From NCBI GenBank assembly GCA_936432065.2, contig OW386292.2, forward strand, positions 101,203,829 to 101,267,828: a DNA stretch of 64,000 bases. The letters run 5' to 3'. Made by a program: the position numbers and the translations under genes. Positions within the stretch are counted from its first letter, which is position 1, and every line of letters starts with the position of its first letter. The notes under the pieces were generated by a model. That model had not been told where the DNA came from and made no database searches. It saw only the letters and a program-made list of their open reading frames with translations. This DNA comes from Rutpela maculata (taxonomy: Eukaryota; Arthropoda; Insecta; Coleoptera; Cerambycidae). This document shows, in pieces, positions 42,130-52,287 of this stretch.

Positions 42130-42747
42130 ATGAGTATGAAGAAAAATAATGAGTGCCCCGATTTATACGAGGACATCTCCTTTGAGAACAAAGTTGTGAG
42201 GGAAATGAACGCTGCGAAGTTGGACGATTCCATTATTTCGGGGATATGTGTACTTGACGATACATTCTCCGAATTAAAACCCATAGGGAGTTCATCTACA
42301 GGTATGAGTGCTACTTCACTACCCACTATCAAGACTGGAAGGGCGACGGGGACGACTGAGATATCGGCGTTACCTAACTACAGCAGTTTTGCACCGGTTA
42401 CAAAATCGACGCCGGCGAGGAGTGTGGAAGAAGATTTGGCGGTGTATCTGAAGAATATGGAAGCGACGGTTGCCGTCGAACGACGTGCAATTAGTGTAAA
42501 AAGGGAGGATTTCTTGGGCGATGTGCGCGGCTACCTCAAGGAAAAATGTGGTAGGCACACCAGAAACCTACAGATATCAAAAAGCAGTGTCAACAGCAAA
42601 ATCGTGTACCTAAGGCAGCTGCGTAAAATGATAGCCTCCTTAAGCGAAAAGAAAATCGATAAAGAAATTGAATATATTTCATATTTTGCTGACCATTTCC
42701 CATTGGAGAATGAAGTACTGAATTCACAATTCTCGAATGTGGAGTAA
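42130..42747 (+). CDS. Intact orphan ORF, 205 codons, function unknown
   Basis: A complete ATG-to-TAA frame with visibly more G+C than the surrounding DNA and with balanced codon use. The N-terminal half is acidic, then Ser/Thr-rich (SSSTGMSATSLPTIKTGRA). The C-terminal half (about residues 100-190) is charged and helical: EDLAVYLKNMEATVAVERR, KREDFLGDVRGYLKEKCGRH and YLRQLRKMIASLSEKKIDKE, suggesting a coiled coil. No zinc, DDE, RT or protease motif and no signal peptide is visible. It lies between the DNA polymerase relic and a decayed LINE, and a GC-rich hairpin follows about 95 bp downstream. It could be a retrogene, an accessory gene of a mobile element, or a single-exon host gene. Confidence 0.55.
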   Translation: MSMKKNNECPDLYEDISFENKVVREMNAAKLDDSIISGICVLDDTFSELKPIGSSSTGMSATSLPTIKTGRATGTTEISALPNYSSFAPVTKSTPARSVEEDLAVYLKNMEATVAVERRAISVKREDFLGDVRGYLKEKCGRHTRNLQISKSSVNSKIVYLRQLRKMIASLSEKKIDKEIEYISYFADHFPLENEVLNSQFSNVE

Positions 42748-42840
42748 CAAACATTTTTGTAGTTTTAATTTTAATTTTTGTATATATGTTTTAGTATGTA
42801 AGTATTGATATAAGTTTGTAAATATTAATTTACAAACTAC

Positions 42841-42869
42841 CACCCCACCAATCGCAGATTGGTGGGGTG
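42841..42869. other. GC-rich perfect hairpin, 12-bp stem
   Basis: CACCCCACCAAT / ATTGGTGGGGTG with loop CGCAG, in otherwise AT-rich DNA, about 95 bp after the stop of the orphan ORF. A GGTGGGGTG phrase also occurs upstream at about 41831. It may be a terminal hairpin or RNA 3' structure. Confidence 0.65.
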
Positions 42870-42989
42870 ATGTGCTGCGGGTTTTGTGGTGGGGGGTTCT
42901 AGTTCTCTCATTCTTCTCCTACTACTGAGCACTGATCAAAACTATTTGTATCAGATATGCCATGCTATATCATCATGTCGTCGAAGTGG

Positions 42990-44098
42990 TCGAAGAGGGT
43001 GGTCGTTCGATGCGTCGGTCCAACATAAAAACTAGATATACACAGAAAAACGGCATAAAGTGAGGTGAATTGTTAACCGAAACGTAGCTAATAATCTCAG
43101 CAAAAATGTGACCAAAGGATAAGGTGAATAAACAATAAATACATAATTAAATTAGACAATTATAGCCAAATACTTAAATAGTGTAGTTTAATATGGTGTT
43201 AGTTTTCTGAACAAGTAGACGACTACTGCGTTAAGGAGGCCAGAGTAACCATTAGACCAGTTTAAAACCCAGGCAATATACCGTAATAAAGTGCTAGGTA
43301 GTAACATCTGTTACCCATAAATTAAAAAGAAAATAAGTAAAATAAAATGACAGAGATTACCATTCAGCAAATATACGAATAAATCATAAAAAACAGATCT
43401 GAATTAAAAAGTAAAATCGAGTCCAGTGAAGAAAGACTATCATTAAAAGTTGAGGAACTTACAACAAAACTAAAAGAAGTAGAAGTACCTAATTTTGAAA
43501 GAACAGATTAAAAAATTGAGCAGAGACCACAACAAAAATAACATCATAATTTTTGGTCTCACGTAGAAAAATACAGAGGTTACCAGTAAATATATCTGCC
43601 AGCAATTAAAGAATTTACTAACTGTTGATCTCGACGAAAACGATCGCAATGAATTCTACACACTGGGTAAAAATAATAATAGCCCAATAAAAGTTGAATT
43701 AATATCACACCTAAAGAAAAAAGATATCTTAGAAAACTGCCATTAATTGAAAGAAACTAACATTACCATCACCCACGACCAAACCTTAAAAGAAAGAGCA
43801 GACAATAAAGTACTCAAAAACACCTGTATGATGTTAAACAGGACAAAAACAATGCATGCTTTATAAAATCGATAAACAGAAGAGATGGACTATACAGGCT
43901 GTACAAACACCGCTTATTTCCCCAAACTAAATGACTAGACTCACGAGCAGACTAAGCCTTTGCTGGGGTTATTGTCTATTTACATACAATAATAAATCAA
44001 GTGTTCTCTAATCTATGTATGTATATCAACCTAATATGTAACAACACACTTGTAAATCATATTTTTTTTTATAAATAAATTATTATTATATCTATGGG
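42990..44098 (+). mobile_element. Internally deleted LINE: 5' UTR, ORF1 remnant, 3' tail
   Basis: A GC-richer leader from about 42990 is followed by a decayed ORF1 at 43347-43934. A 3' end (TATAAATAAATTATTATTATA, ending near 44098) resembles the tail at 48005-48027. Endonuclease and RT are absent, so the copy has a large internal deletion or is a chimera of 5' and 3' ends. Confidence 0.55.
43347..43934 (+). pseudogene. LINE ORF1 remnant (coiled coil + RNA-binding C-terminus)
   Basis: The ATG at 43347 begins MTEITIQQIYE; reading on through several stops gives ELKSKIESSEERLSLKVEEL (coiled coil). It then gives NIIIFGLT, ICQQLKNLLTVDLDENDRNE, TLGKNNNSPIKVELISHLKK and ITHDQTLKERADNK, ending SINRRDGLYRLYKHRLFPQT. 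The second half has the same order as the ORF1 tail on the minus strand at 38133-38778. Confidence 0.6.
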
Positions 44099-44130
44099 AA
44101 ACTCTCCAGTCAAGTTAGCAAATAAATTGC

Positions 44131-44513
44131 CAGGCAAGATGGACCACTACGGCAAATCGCGTACTACGAGCTTATATTGGAATTAAGGAGCCGTCTGCCA
44201 CTCTTAAGATTTTTACAGAGTACATTCTAAAAGTGTATGCCAAAGTTTGGTTGCTCATTAGATCTTCACCTTTGTACTCAGCCGGGGCTCGTCTCACCTC
44301 TGGAAACTTATTCATTATTCAAGATATTTAAGTGACGAATTAAAAGCTGTAATTGATCAGGTAATCCAAAGAAATGGTCATCCTGGGAATATATTAATTT
44401 CGATGATCTTCGATCAACGTTGGCATGTAAGAGAAATGGGATTAAGAAAAATACTGAAGAAGATCAAAAATCGAAGAAAATGGGAAATCAAAGAATACTA
44501 TTTGAAGATATGA
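44131..44513 (+). pseudogene. Conserved-looking fragment, unassigned transposon-associated protein
   Basis: 66 open codons (44131-44331) read ARWTTTANRVLRAYIGIKEP and IFTEYILKVYAKVWLLIRSS. A single shift then leads to SRYLSDELKAVIDQVIQRNG, NILISMIFDQRWHVREMGLR and KILKKI, closing at 44513. The pattern (RWLTTANR, YxPvWFxIK, ILxMLxDxRxxIRE) recurs, from memory, in unannotated insect repeat proteins. I cannot assign a function. It directly follows the LINE tail. Confidence 0.4.
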
Positions 44514-44979
44514 GATTCCTACGACATTATTTCCGCCATACCATGTCTACTCCGTGAAGTTAGGTTCAATTAGTCACAAATTTACCAGAAATTACCATTC
44601 CGGTGGCCGACCAAACGATTTACGTTAATTGGTATTTTTAATCAATTTTTATGTTTAGATTTAAGTGTTAGTTATGCAATGCTAACCGGCTTTACAACTA
44701 TTTGCTTATAGCTTAATCGAGAAATTTGTCATGATAATTTTTTGAGACTTCAATGTGTCATTTTTGAGCAAAGCAAGTATTATTGAAAACTCATACAGTC
44801 CACCTAATATTACAGCACGCAATAGCAAAGAACAAGAGGCAAGTTTGCTAAACTGCAAGTAATACCGGCCAAGGGCCACATCATATTGATGACAGTTCTC
44901 CTGACAAAAATTATTTCTCATTAAAAAAAGCGAGAACATGGCTCAAAACTAATAGTCCCCATGGTCTTAAAATCTTCGA
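44514..44979. other. No supported gene
   Basis: Contains short chance frames only; probable 5' part of the R2-like element that is readable from about 44980. Confidence 0.35.
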
Positions 44980-46440
44980 TGTTTCCTCCCAGGATCTACG
45001 CGATGTAGACACGTCAAATCAACTGAATATTGATGACCATGAAAAGAATTTTGGCGAAATAAATGACATTTCGCTGAATCAAAATCTTGAATTTTCACAA
45101 AAGTGCCACATCTGTGAAGCATATTTTAATTCTAGGAGAGGCCTCATTTGGGGAGAAAACACAAAATCAGAGAAAATAAAGCTAAGCCGAAGATTAATAT
45201 CACTAACGCAGACAATTCTCATCATTCTCAGTATGCAACGATCTCAGGCACTGTAAGGACTTCTGGAGATGGTAATAAATATGACACAAAATGTCTAATG
45301 TGTCACAAATTACTCCGGGGTTGTAATGGATTAAAACATCATACACGAATAATGCATCTGAATCAACTGGATCCTTGTGTAGACTACCAAATCGGACCTC
45401 TTATCTGATTTAAAATCCTCAGTACCAATACTGAAGCGAATTCCAAAAGTTGCGCGTGCCGCTATAGCGGAAGAGTTTTCAAATGGTTTGGATTCTTGCT
45501 TAGATGATAACTCTTCAGTCACCTGGATTTGTTTACTAATTTTCCCCTGCGCTGTTTTACGTGTTCCGGAAAAATCTAATAAAAAAAATTAAATCTTATC
45601 ATCTGCACTCACTCGTTGTTCAATAGTTAAACAAAAAACGTAAAAATAATATAGAAAATGATGATCTACATAAGAAAATTCAGTCAAAATTATCAGACGG
45701 TGAGGTGAAAGGAGGAGCCATTCGCCTCTTATGCTCCCAAGACTCTAGCCCCAAATGACAATTCGACCTTTTCGAGGAGAAACACCCAAAAGCCTCAAAC
45801 GATTCTACATTTCTTAATACAGACAATACATACAATCTTCCAATTCTGTGCCTGTAGTAACTACAAATGAAGTTCGCAGTGCAATAATGTCTTTTTCTCC
45901 AAGTTCAGCTGGTGGACTTGACTCTCTGAAACCACAACACTTAAAGATCTAATTTCGGAAGAACTCGGACTAGGTTCATCTAAACTCCTTTCTTCTTTGG
46001 CTGGAATTATCGACTTAATGTTTCAAGGTTCAGTCCGACTTTAAATTAGTCATATCATCTATTGACCATCCATCACTCTGCGCTTTAAGTAAAAAAGATG
46101 GGGGTATACATCCTATCGTCGTTGGCTGTAGCTTACGAAGATTATGCGCTAAAATTGCATGCAAGTGGATGTCACCACTGGTCTGAAATTTCTTAGAGCT
46201 AGGCTTTGGGACTAAATATGGAGCAGAGGCAGGGGCACATTCAGCCAGAAAATACGGGAAGTCTTTTTGAAGATAGGTTACTTCAATGCTTTAATATGGT
46301 TTCAAGGGCCGCTGTTCTCAGTAGAGTAAAAGAAATAATGCTTGACTTTCTTCCCTTTCTGAAGCAGTGCTATAGTGAACCTACAATGTTATCTTACGGG
46401 AATCAAACAATATTTTCGGAAATAGGTGTTCAACCTCATT
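44980..46440 (+). pseudogene. R2/NeSL-like non-LTR retrotransposon: zinc finger and RT fragments
   Basis: KCHICEAYFNSRRGL (about 45101) and KCLMCHKLLRGCNGLKHHTRIMH (45287-45356) are CCHH-type fingers, such as those found N-terminal of R2-type RTs. After many breaks the RT wording appears: FSPSSAGGLDSLKPQHLKDL (45897), LGLGSSKLLSSLAGII, a degraded KKDGGI-RPI-VGCSLRRLCAKIACK (46090-46160), then FKAAVLSRVKEIMLDFLPF and SYGNQTIFSEIGVQ (46300-46435). It breaks off before the catalytic box. The clade is inferred from the fingers plus RT without an APE domain. Confidence 0.5.
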
Positions 46441-46484
46441 AATGTATAATTCATTGGATGAGTCTACTAAGCCTTCGTTCTGTG

Positions 46485-48027
46485 TTTTTTTTTGGACCTA
46501 GCAAAGGCCTTTGACACTGTCTGCCACAACCAACTGCTTAACAAATTAGAGTGCATTGGAATTAGAGGCATTGCACTACAACATTTTAAAACTTACTTAG
46601 AAGAACGCAAACAGTTTGTAAAAATAGAAGATCAGATAAGTGACTACGAAATTGTAAAATATGGCGTTCCGCAGGGAACGGTACTAGGGCCAATCCTGTT
46701 TGTAATATATATCAATGATGTACTTGCCCTAAAAGCACCTGGAACTATTTTATCATTTGCAGATGACACAGCCATATTTTACAACAGTAATACGTGGCAA
46801 AATCTAAAAACCATCGTAGAACAAGACCTAATACAAATTAAACAGTGGTTTGACAGTAAAAAGTTAACAATTAACTATAAAAAAAACATATTACTTATCT
46901 CTAACGTCCTATAGCAGTAACTTACCATATTTTAATAAAATAAAAATACAAGAGGAAGATGAAAATATAGAAATCTATTCAAAAGAGAAAATAAAATACC
47001 TTGGTCTATATATCTATACAGTCATTTAAGATGGGATCACTAGTTCAAAATGTTACACAAAAACTGAGAGGCTTGTTATATAAATTTAGACATTTACAAC
47101 AAATCTTAAAAACTGACAGCTAATAATTATCTACAAAGCACTTGTTGAGTCTATTTTAACATATGGCATAATAGGCTGGGGAGGGGCTACCACCACACAC
47201 ATTAACCCACTAGAAAATGTTCAAAAAAGATTAATTAAAATAACATTTCATAAGAACATACTGTACTCAACAGAGCTATTATTTCAGGAAACAAAATGAT
47301 TTAACATATGTCAGCTGTACTGCTACTCTGCCTTAGTCTATAAATATAGAAATATAAATAAATCACAATAATTATAGTACGAGAAGCAAAGACCAAGGAT
47401 TATTTAAAACAGACAAAATGGCGAAAAGTATAGGACAGAAGTATTTTGGTATATTGGAACAAAATTATACAACAGGCTACATAAAAATATTAGAAATACT
47501 TTACATACAAATCTTTTTAAAAGACAAATATTTGAGAACTCAGGACTATAATTTTGTGTTTTAGGAAACAAACTTTAGTTTAAACTTCTAAAGATAGGTA
47601 CAGTTTTTAATTTATTTAAACATTATACTATAAATACTATCGAATATATTATAAATTGCTCAATATTAGTAGAGTTAGAAATAGGAATTTAGGGTAGAAT
47701 ATAATATATTAACTATTATTATTATTATTAATCAAATCCATTTTTAAGTTTATATAAGTTTGAAATATAAATATAAAAGTGAATATCTACAATTAGGCTT
47801 ATGGCAATATTAGTAGAGGGAGTTATAAATAAGAATTTGAGTTAGAAATATATTATAATTATTATGTATAAAATACATTTATCTCTGCACGTTATGGATA
47901 CATGTTAGTCGCAAACAAGTTTTAACTTACGCGACTGTCCATATATTTATATTCATGTAGTAAAATTGTATATGTACATTAATATTATATTATGTTGTCA
48001 TTAATGAATATAAATAAATTATTATTA
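46485..48027 (+). pseudogene. CR1/Jockey-type LINE, 5'-truncated, with catalytic RT box and 3' tail
   Basis: The copy starts at FLDLAKAFDTVCHNQLLNKL, then GIRGIALQHFKTYLEERKQF, YGVPQGTVLGPILFVIYIND and LSFADDTAIFYNS (catalytic FADD intact), with KKLTINYKK at the end of the open frame (46492-46914). Downstream the C-terminal connection domain is readable only across stops to about 47550. A long AT-rich 3' UTR ends AATAAATTATTATTA at 48027. It has the same LAKAFDTVCH wording as the 32490 copy and abuts the R2-like RT on its left. Confidence 0.8.
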
Positions 48028-48258
48028 GGGGCAAAAAACCGGTTTTGTCTGAAGGTTCTGACCTAACTTTCTATTTGAAAGTTTCATTTACTTTTCGGAA
48101 TATTCAAATATTTTATTGAAGATTTTCATTTTGATCAAAACTTCGTTCCAAAAACTTTCGAAAACTTCCTGGAAACTTTCATTGGAAAGTTTCCCTTGCC
48201 TATATTTGTAATATACTTTCAATATCAGACCAATTCTTGCATGCAGGCAGTTTTATTA

Positions 48259-48440
48259 AGGGTGTCAACTATTGGATCGATTTAACATCACATTGCTTGA
48301 CATGGGTGTCAACCATTGGTCCTGAGGCAGTTGGTATAAATTTTAGGGTTCAGAGCTACATTTAATTGCCGCTTCCAAAAAACGTATTCCAATGAAAGAA
48401 AAACACTCAGGGAATGATCTGGGTTAATAGTTGACACCCT
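48259..48440. repeat. Small inverted-repeat element, TIR AGGGTGTCAACTATT
   Basis: AGGGTGTCAACTATT (48259-48273) and its exact complement AATAGTTGACACCCT (48426-48440) bound 182 bp. A third partial copy in direct orientation, GGGTGTCAACCATTGG, lies inside at 48304. Confidence 0.65.
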
Positions 48441-48479
48441 GTTAAATATTAATTTCGATATGTTAATTACTGGTTCCTT

Positions 48480-49650
48480 GTAGATTTCACGCCAACTCGA
48501 AAAATATTGTGCATCTCGAAGGAATAAATGGAGGAACCCATTCCTGATGTCTCAAGAGGAATCCCAATTGCAAACAGCAGCTAAATAGAACAAAGTCCAA
48601 GGCAAGACTCCCCGAGAAAGGAAAATGGGAAGGGAATCGTACCTCACAAAAGCCGAGGAAAAGCTGCTAGCTTCGTGGGCCGTTAGCGTCTCCAGATTAG
48701 ATTTTTCAATTGGAAATTGACAGCTTTTAAAGAGCGTCCAGGACCTTATATTGAGTTAAAAAGGGAAAACCCATTTACTAACAATCGTCCAGGCAAGAGT
48801 TGGTACAAAAGTTTTTTAAAAAGAAATTCGCTGATATGTAACAGAACCCCACAAAATCTGACCTCTACAAAAGCAGCAGTTACAGAAGGTCAATTAAAAA
48901 CTTGGTTAACCGATATGCTGCACAATTACCTGAAGATGGCATCTAAGAACAACCTCGGGGACTGTTTAATGTTGATGAAGCCGCTTTCTCTTTAAACCCA
49001 AAAAGTGCAAAATTGTTGGCACATAAGGGAGACCAAAATGTTTATCAGGTAGTTAACAGCGATGAAAAATAATACTTTACAGTCTTAATAACTGGAAATG
49101 CAGCTGGCACTCTAGCCCTTGGGGAATAGCCAAAACTGAGTCGGGATGGATGACAAGTAGGCATTTTATGAATTCATTACAAATGTGTTTTTTCTTTGGT
49201 TGAAGGAAAATGCATTAAAATTATCCCCTATATATTTCATTGGTGGATACGTCTCTCACCTAACTCTACATACAAGTAAATTTTGTCAAGAAAATGGTAT
49301 AATACTTGTTGTCCTACACCCAAATTCAAGTATCTCATTCAATCCACGGACGTAGGAGTTTCTAAGATACTAAAAACCGGAAAGAACATATTCACCGAAG
49401 AAGGCTTGATGATTACCAATAACCAACTCTTAAAGAAATTCATTTTTGTTCGCTGCATAAAAATGCACTAGAAAAAAGATTACACCTCAAATATTGGGTA
49501 ATGCTTTTAAAAATGGAGTGGACCACTCCCTTGGCAATCGAGGTTGCTCTAGTAGATAAGAAAAAACGAGAAGAAAGTGATCTTACTTGTAGAAAAAATA
49601 GGCAACTAAAAGATTTTGATTATTGATTATGATTATTTTCCTAACGACAA
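48480..49650 (+). pseudogene. pogo/Tigger-type transposase (CENP-B-like HTH + DDE), decayed
   Basis: Frames give YLTKAEEKLLASWAVSVSRLDF (48652), then 48717-48995: NRPGKSWYKSFLKRNSLICN and the CENP-B-type spacer to LKTWL. After a shift: FNVDEAAFSLNPKSAKLLAH (first catalytic Asp, about 48970), VLITGNAAGT and GWMTSRHFMNSL. At 49230 the second motif reads FIGGYVSHLTLHTSKFCQEN, where relatives have FIDG/H, so the second Asp is Gly. The remainder to about 49650 is broken. It lacks the N-terminal HTH_psq. A cut-and-paste DDD enzyme of the Tc1/mariner superfamily, clearly dead. Confidence 0.75.
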
Positions 49651-49665
49651 ACAGAAAAAGATAAA

Positions 49666-49870
49666 ATGGTGCAATTTAGAAACACTAATCAATGGGAAGG
49701 AGAAATTAAAGATTTGTCACTTTTTGATTTGTATAGAGAGATTGTAAATTAAATAAATGAGCTTAAACATGACTTATTAACGCTACAGAAAAATCAAAGC
49801 AAAAAAAAAAACAGTAGAATCTATTTCTAAAGAAGTTACTCAAGAAAATACCACTGATAATCGAATATAG
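49666..49870 (+). other. Short open stretch, unassigned
   Basis: An ATG at 49666 gives MVQFRNTNQWEGEIKDLSLF and, past one TAA, INELKHDLLTLQKNQSKKK before a TAG at 49868. It may be the end of a transposon protein. Nothing more can be said. Confidence 0.2.
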
Positions 49871-49933
49871 ATGTTAACTTTTTTTCATATACGAAATTCT
49901 TAAACTGTATCTCTGTTATCATAATCTTGTTTA

Positions 49934-50824
49934 GGCCTGGTACTTTCATCTCCAGTTAAGTCTATTCTATAGATAGATCCCATGGAAACAATTATTGACA
50001 CAATTGTATCCAAGGAAATTATTTGGAGAATAGACTTAACTATGATCAGGGTGTATTAAATAGGTGGTGCGACGACCACCCTCACAGTGGCTTCATAAGT
50101 GCTTACTTTGTACATAATGTAATAGATGGCAGGACCAATAAGTTCTCTCATTACTTACGCATAGATAGATAATTTTACAAGTTCTGTGCATACGTGCATA
50201 CAGTGTTGCATACATTCCCGGCCTTTTGTTTTTGTTTAGTGAAATAAGAGTCCAGTGACATCTGACATTAAGTAGCTAAATTAAAACATTGAAAGAATAT
50301 ATGCAACACTGCATGCAGCATTGCACGTGTCGCCACAGCTAACCTCAAGAATATATATTTCTTAAGATTTACAAGTATTACGTAAATATTATTAAAATGT
50401 CTACCTGGTTCCTGTACTTTCAACCAAAATCAAGTTCAACGCAATGTGTATGAAGTTTTAAATAGTTTGTCACAATAAAATTACACTTTTTGCAGGTTAG
50501 GAATCTAACCTATAAGCAGTCTATTTTTATTAATCAACAATATTGAAAAATTATTTGCGTGAATTTTTAAATATTTGCATGGAGCCAGTATGGCCCCAAG
50601 CTAAAAATGCCTATACAAACATTAAAAATGAGAATACACGAAAAAAGCTTAAAATTTGAGGTTATGTTAGTTATACGATGCACATGCCCAGGTAATTGTA
50701 GGACCTTATTGCTCGCGCCATCTACTAAAGTAAATAGTAACCTTGCACTTATGAAGCCATTATTATAATAGGAAAGTGCCATACATCCTGACTATGACTT
50801 AACTGGAGATGAAAGTGCCGGCCC
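49934..50824. mobile_element. Palindromic MITE, copy 2, split by a nested element
   Basis: 49934-50041 (GGCCTGGTACTTTCATCTCC … GAATAGACTTAACT) and 50796-50824 (GACTTAACTGGAGATGAAAG … GGCCC) together make one copy of the 2520-2635 MITE. The 754 bp between them are a later insertion. Confidence 0.75.
50042..50795. mobile_element. Nested non-autonomous DNA element, 754 bp, 9-bp TSD
   Basis: GACTTAACT is present at 50033-50041 and 50796-50804, and removing one copy plus the insert restores the MITE sequence exactly (AATAGACTTAACTGGAG, as at 2612). The ends ATGATCAGGGTGTAT and ATACATCCTGACTAT are imperfect inverted repeats (12 of 15). A TSD of 8-9 bp fits a MULE or hAT. The alternative CAGGG…CCTG boundary with ACTATGAT/C flanks is possible but does not restore the MITE. 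No coding content. Confidence 0.7.
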
Positions 50825-51129
50825 TTAGTGTGTTTGTACTTCTTTTTGTTTAAGCTTTTGTCTTTAATTTATTTCTCTGTTTATTACTTGCATTATCTAA
50901 TGTTATATGTTTCTTATATATATGTAAGGTAATGTATATGTTGTAAACTAACATCGTTTGAGATTATATCCTATTGCTATTCTGAAATAAACAATAAAAT
51001 ATTTCAGTTTATGCCAATGTATTTTATGGTTTCTGGAGCAAAAATAGAGTTGTTCGTTATACCATCTATAGATGAACAGTTGGACACACAATATTTAACC
51101 CTGCATACCAGTCGTTTCCGTGACCAAAT
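50825..51129. other. No supported gene
   Basis: AT-rich spacer between the MITE and the 3' end of the minus-strand RNase H LINE. Confidence 0.4.
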
Positions 51130-52020
51130 TTAAATTAACATATAGATGTAGCCGTTTTTAGGCCATTGAAGGGGATCTGGATTGTTTGGCGGGGGGTGAG
51201 CTTGCGCTCACGTGCACTCAGGCCTCATAAGCGGGCCCATTGTGCTGCCCCCGTAAGTGGTGGCATGTCCACCGAGCCTCTCATTCCTCAAGCCAACCAA
51301 CACTTGTGATGTATTTGAGGAGACCAGGTGAGACGCCACCTATGCTGGCCATACTGGGCCAGAAGTCCCCCAGTATGGATCCTCTTTTCGTTGAGAGAGC
51401 GGGGCAGTGACAGAGCACATGCTCGGCAGTCTCGTCATCCAGATTACACCCTCTACACTTGGGGTTGTCTATGACTCCCAGTGTATGGAGGTGTTTGTTT
51501 AGTCTGCAGTGTCCTGTTAGTAATCCTACATAAATGCGCAGATTACCCCTGGACATCTGGAGACAGTGTTTGCCTAGCTTACGACTGGGTGTGGCTAAAG
51601 CCATTCTGCTATGTCTGCAGCTGCTCTGACCACCCCAACAGTCCGCATGGCGTTTGAGTGTATAGTTCTTTAGCAGGGAACTGTGGACTGAATCTGAGAG
51701 CGCTATTGCAGGTTCTGGACCATGCAGGGCGCTCTCAGATCCCTTGCGGGCTAAAGCGTCCGCTTCTTCGTTACCCTGAATTCCGTCATGTCCTTTCACC
51801 CAACGGAGCTGGACACTATTGTTTTGTGCGAGCACGTCTAGGGCCTTTCTAATTTCCAGAACCAGCCCCGAGCCTATCCTACAATTGTTTAGGGCAAGCA
51901 GGGCTGCTCTGCTATCCGTTGATATGCGCACCGTTTTACCACTGACGTTTGCCTTCGTGGTTTCTTGAAGGGTGGATGGAAGGAAAATATTAATAGATTC
52001 AGTCTTGAACATAATGAAAA
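51130..52020 (-). pseudogene. LINE 3' end with RNase H domain (I/LOA/R1-like), 5'-truncated
   Basis: The minus-strand frame 52012-51281 (243 codons, no stop) contains an RNase H domain: VRISTDSRAALLALNN (catalytic Asp), LRWVKGHDGIQGNEEADALA. A Cys/His tail follows, LLTGHCRLNKHLHTLGV … CRGC … AEHVLCHCPAL, as in LINEs of the I/LOA group. The GC-richer 3' UTR runs down to about 51130. The RT and endonuclease are absent; the copy is 5'-truncated next to a Tigger fragment. The frame itself is undamaged, and its GC content and codon use differ from the neighbours, so the insertion is relatively young. Confidence 0.75.
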
Positions 52021-52029
52021 TTCAAAAGT

Positions 52030-52287
52030 TAAAAAAAAGATTTTTGTCCATTACTTAAGAAAACAATCGATGAAAGGTTAAATCCACAAATATTGCAAAA
52101 TGGATTCCGAAAATATGGCTTTATACGATGGAATCCTAGCGCTGCCCGATTACCAAATCCAACTACTCGGGCAAACACTCCAGCAGAGCAAATTAGCAAT
52201 TTAAAGAAACTAGAGGAAAGAACGCGTTTTTTTTTTTTGGAGAAGCACAAAGATATAAGAAAAGTGAGTTATGGGAAGATAAGGTAG
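52030..52287 (+). pseudogene. Tigger/pogo transposase tail fragment
   Basis: An open frame reads PLLKKTIDERLNPQILQNGF and RKYGFIRWNPSAARLPN, the block that follows the last catalytic Asp in insect Tigger proteins (NGFRKxGLxPWNP). A charged helix (NLKKLEERTRFFFLEKHKD) runs to the TAG at 52285. It may be the missing 3' portion of the Tigger at 48480, now separated by MITE and LINE insertions. Confidence 0.6.

Noticed and set aside
50047..50790. Nested element bounded by CAGGG…CCTG with ACTATGAT/ACTATGAC duplication
   Set aside because: Kept only as an alternative: deleting with these limits leaves extra bases compared with the intact MITE at 2520, while the GACTTAACT limits restore it exactly.
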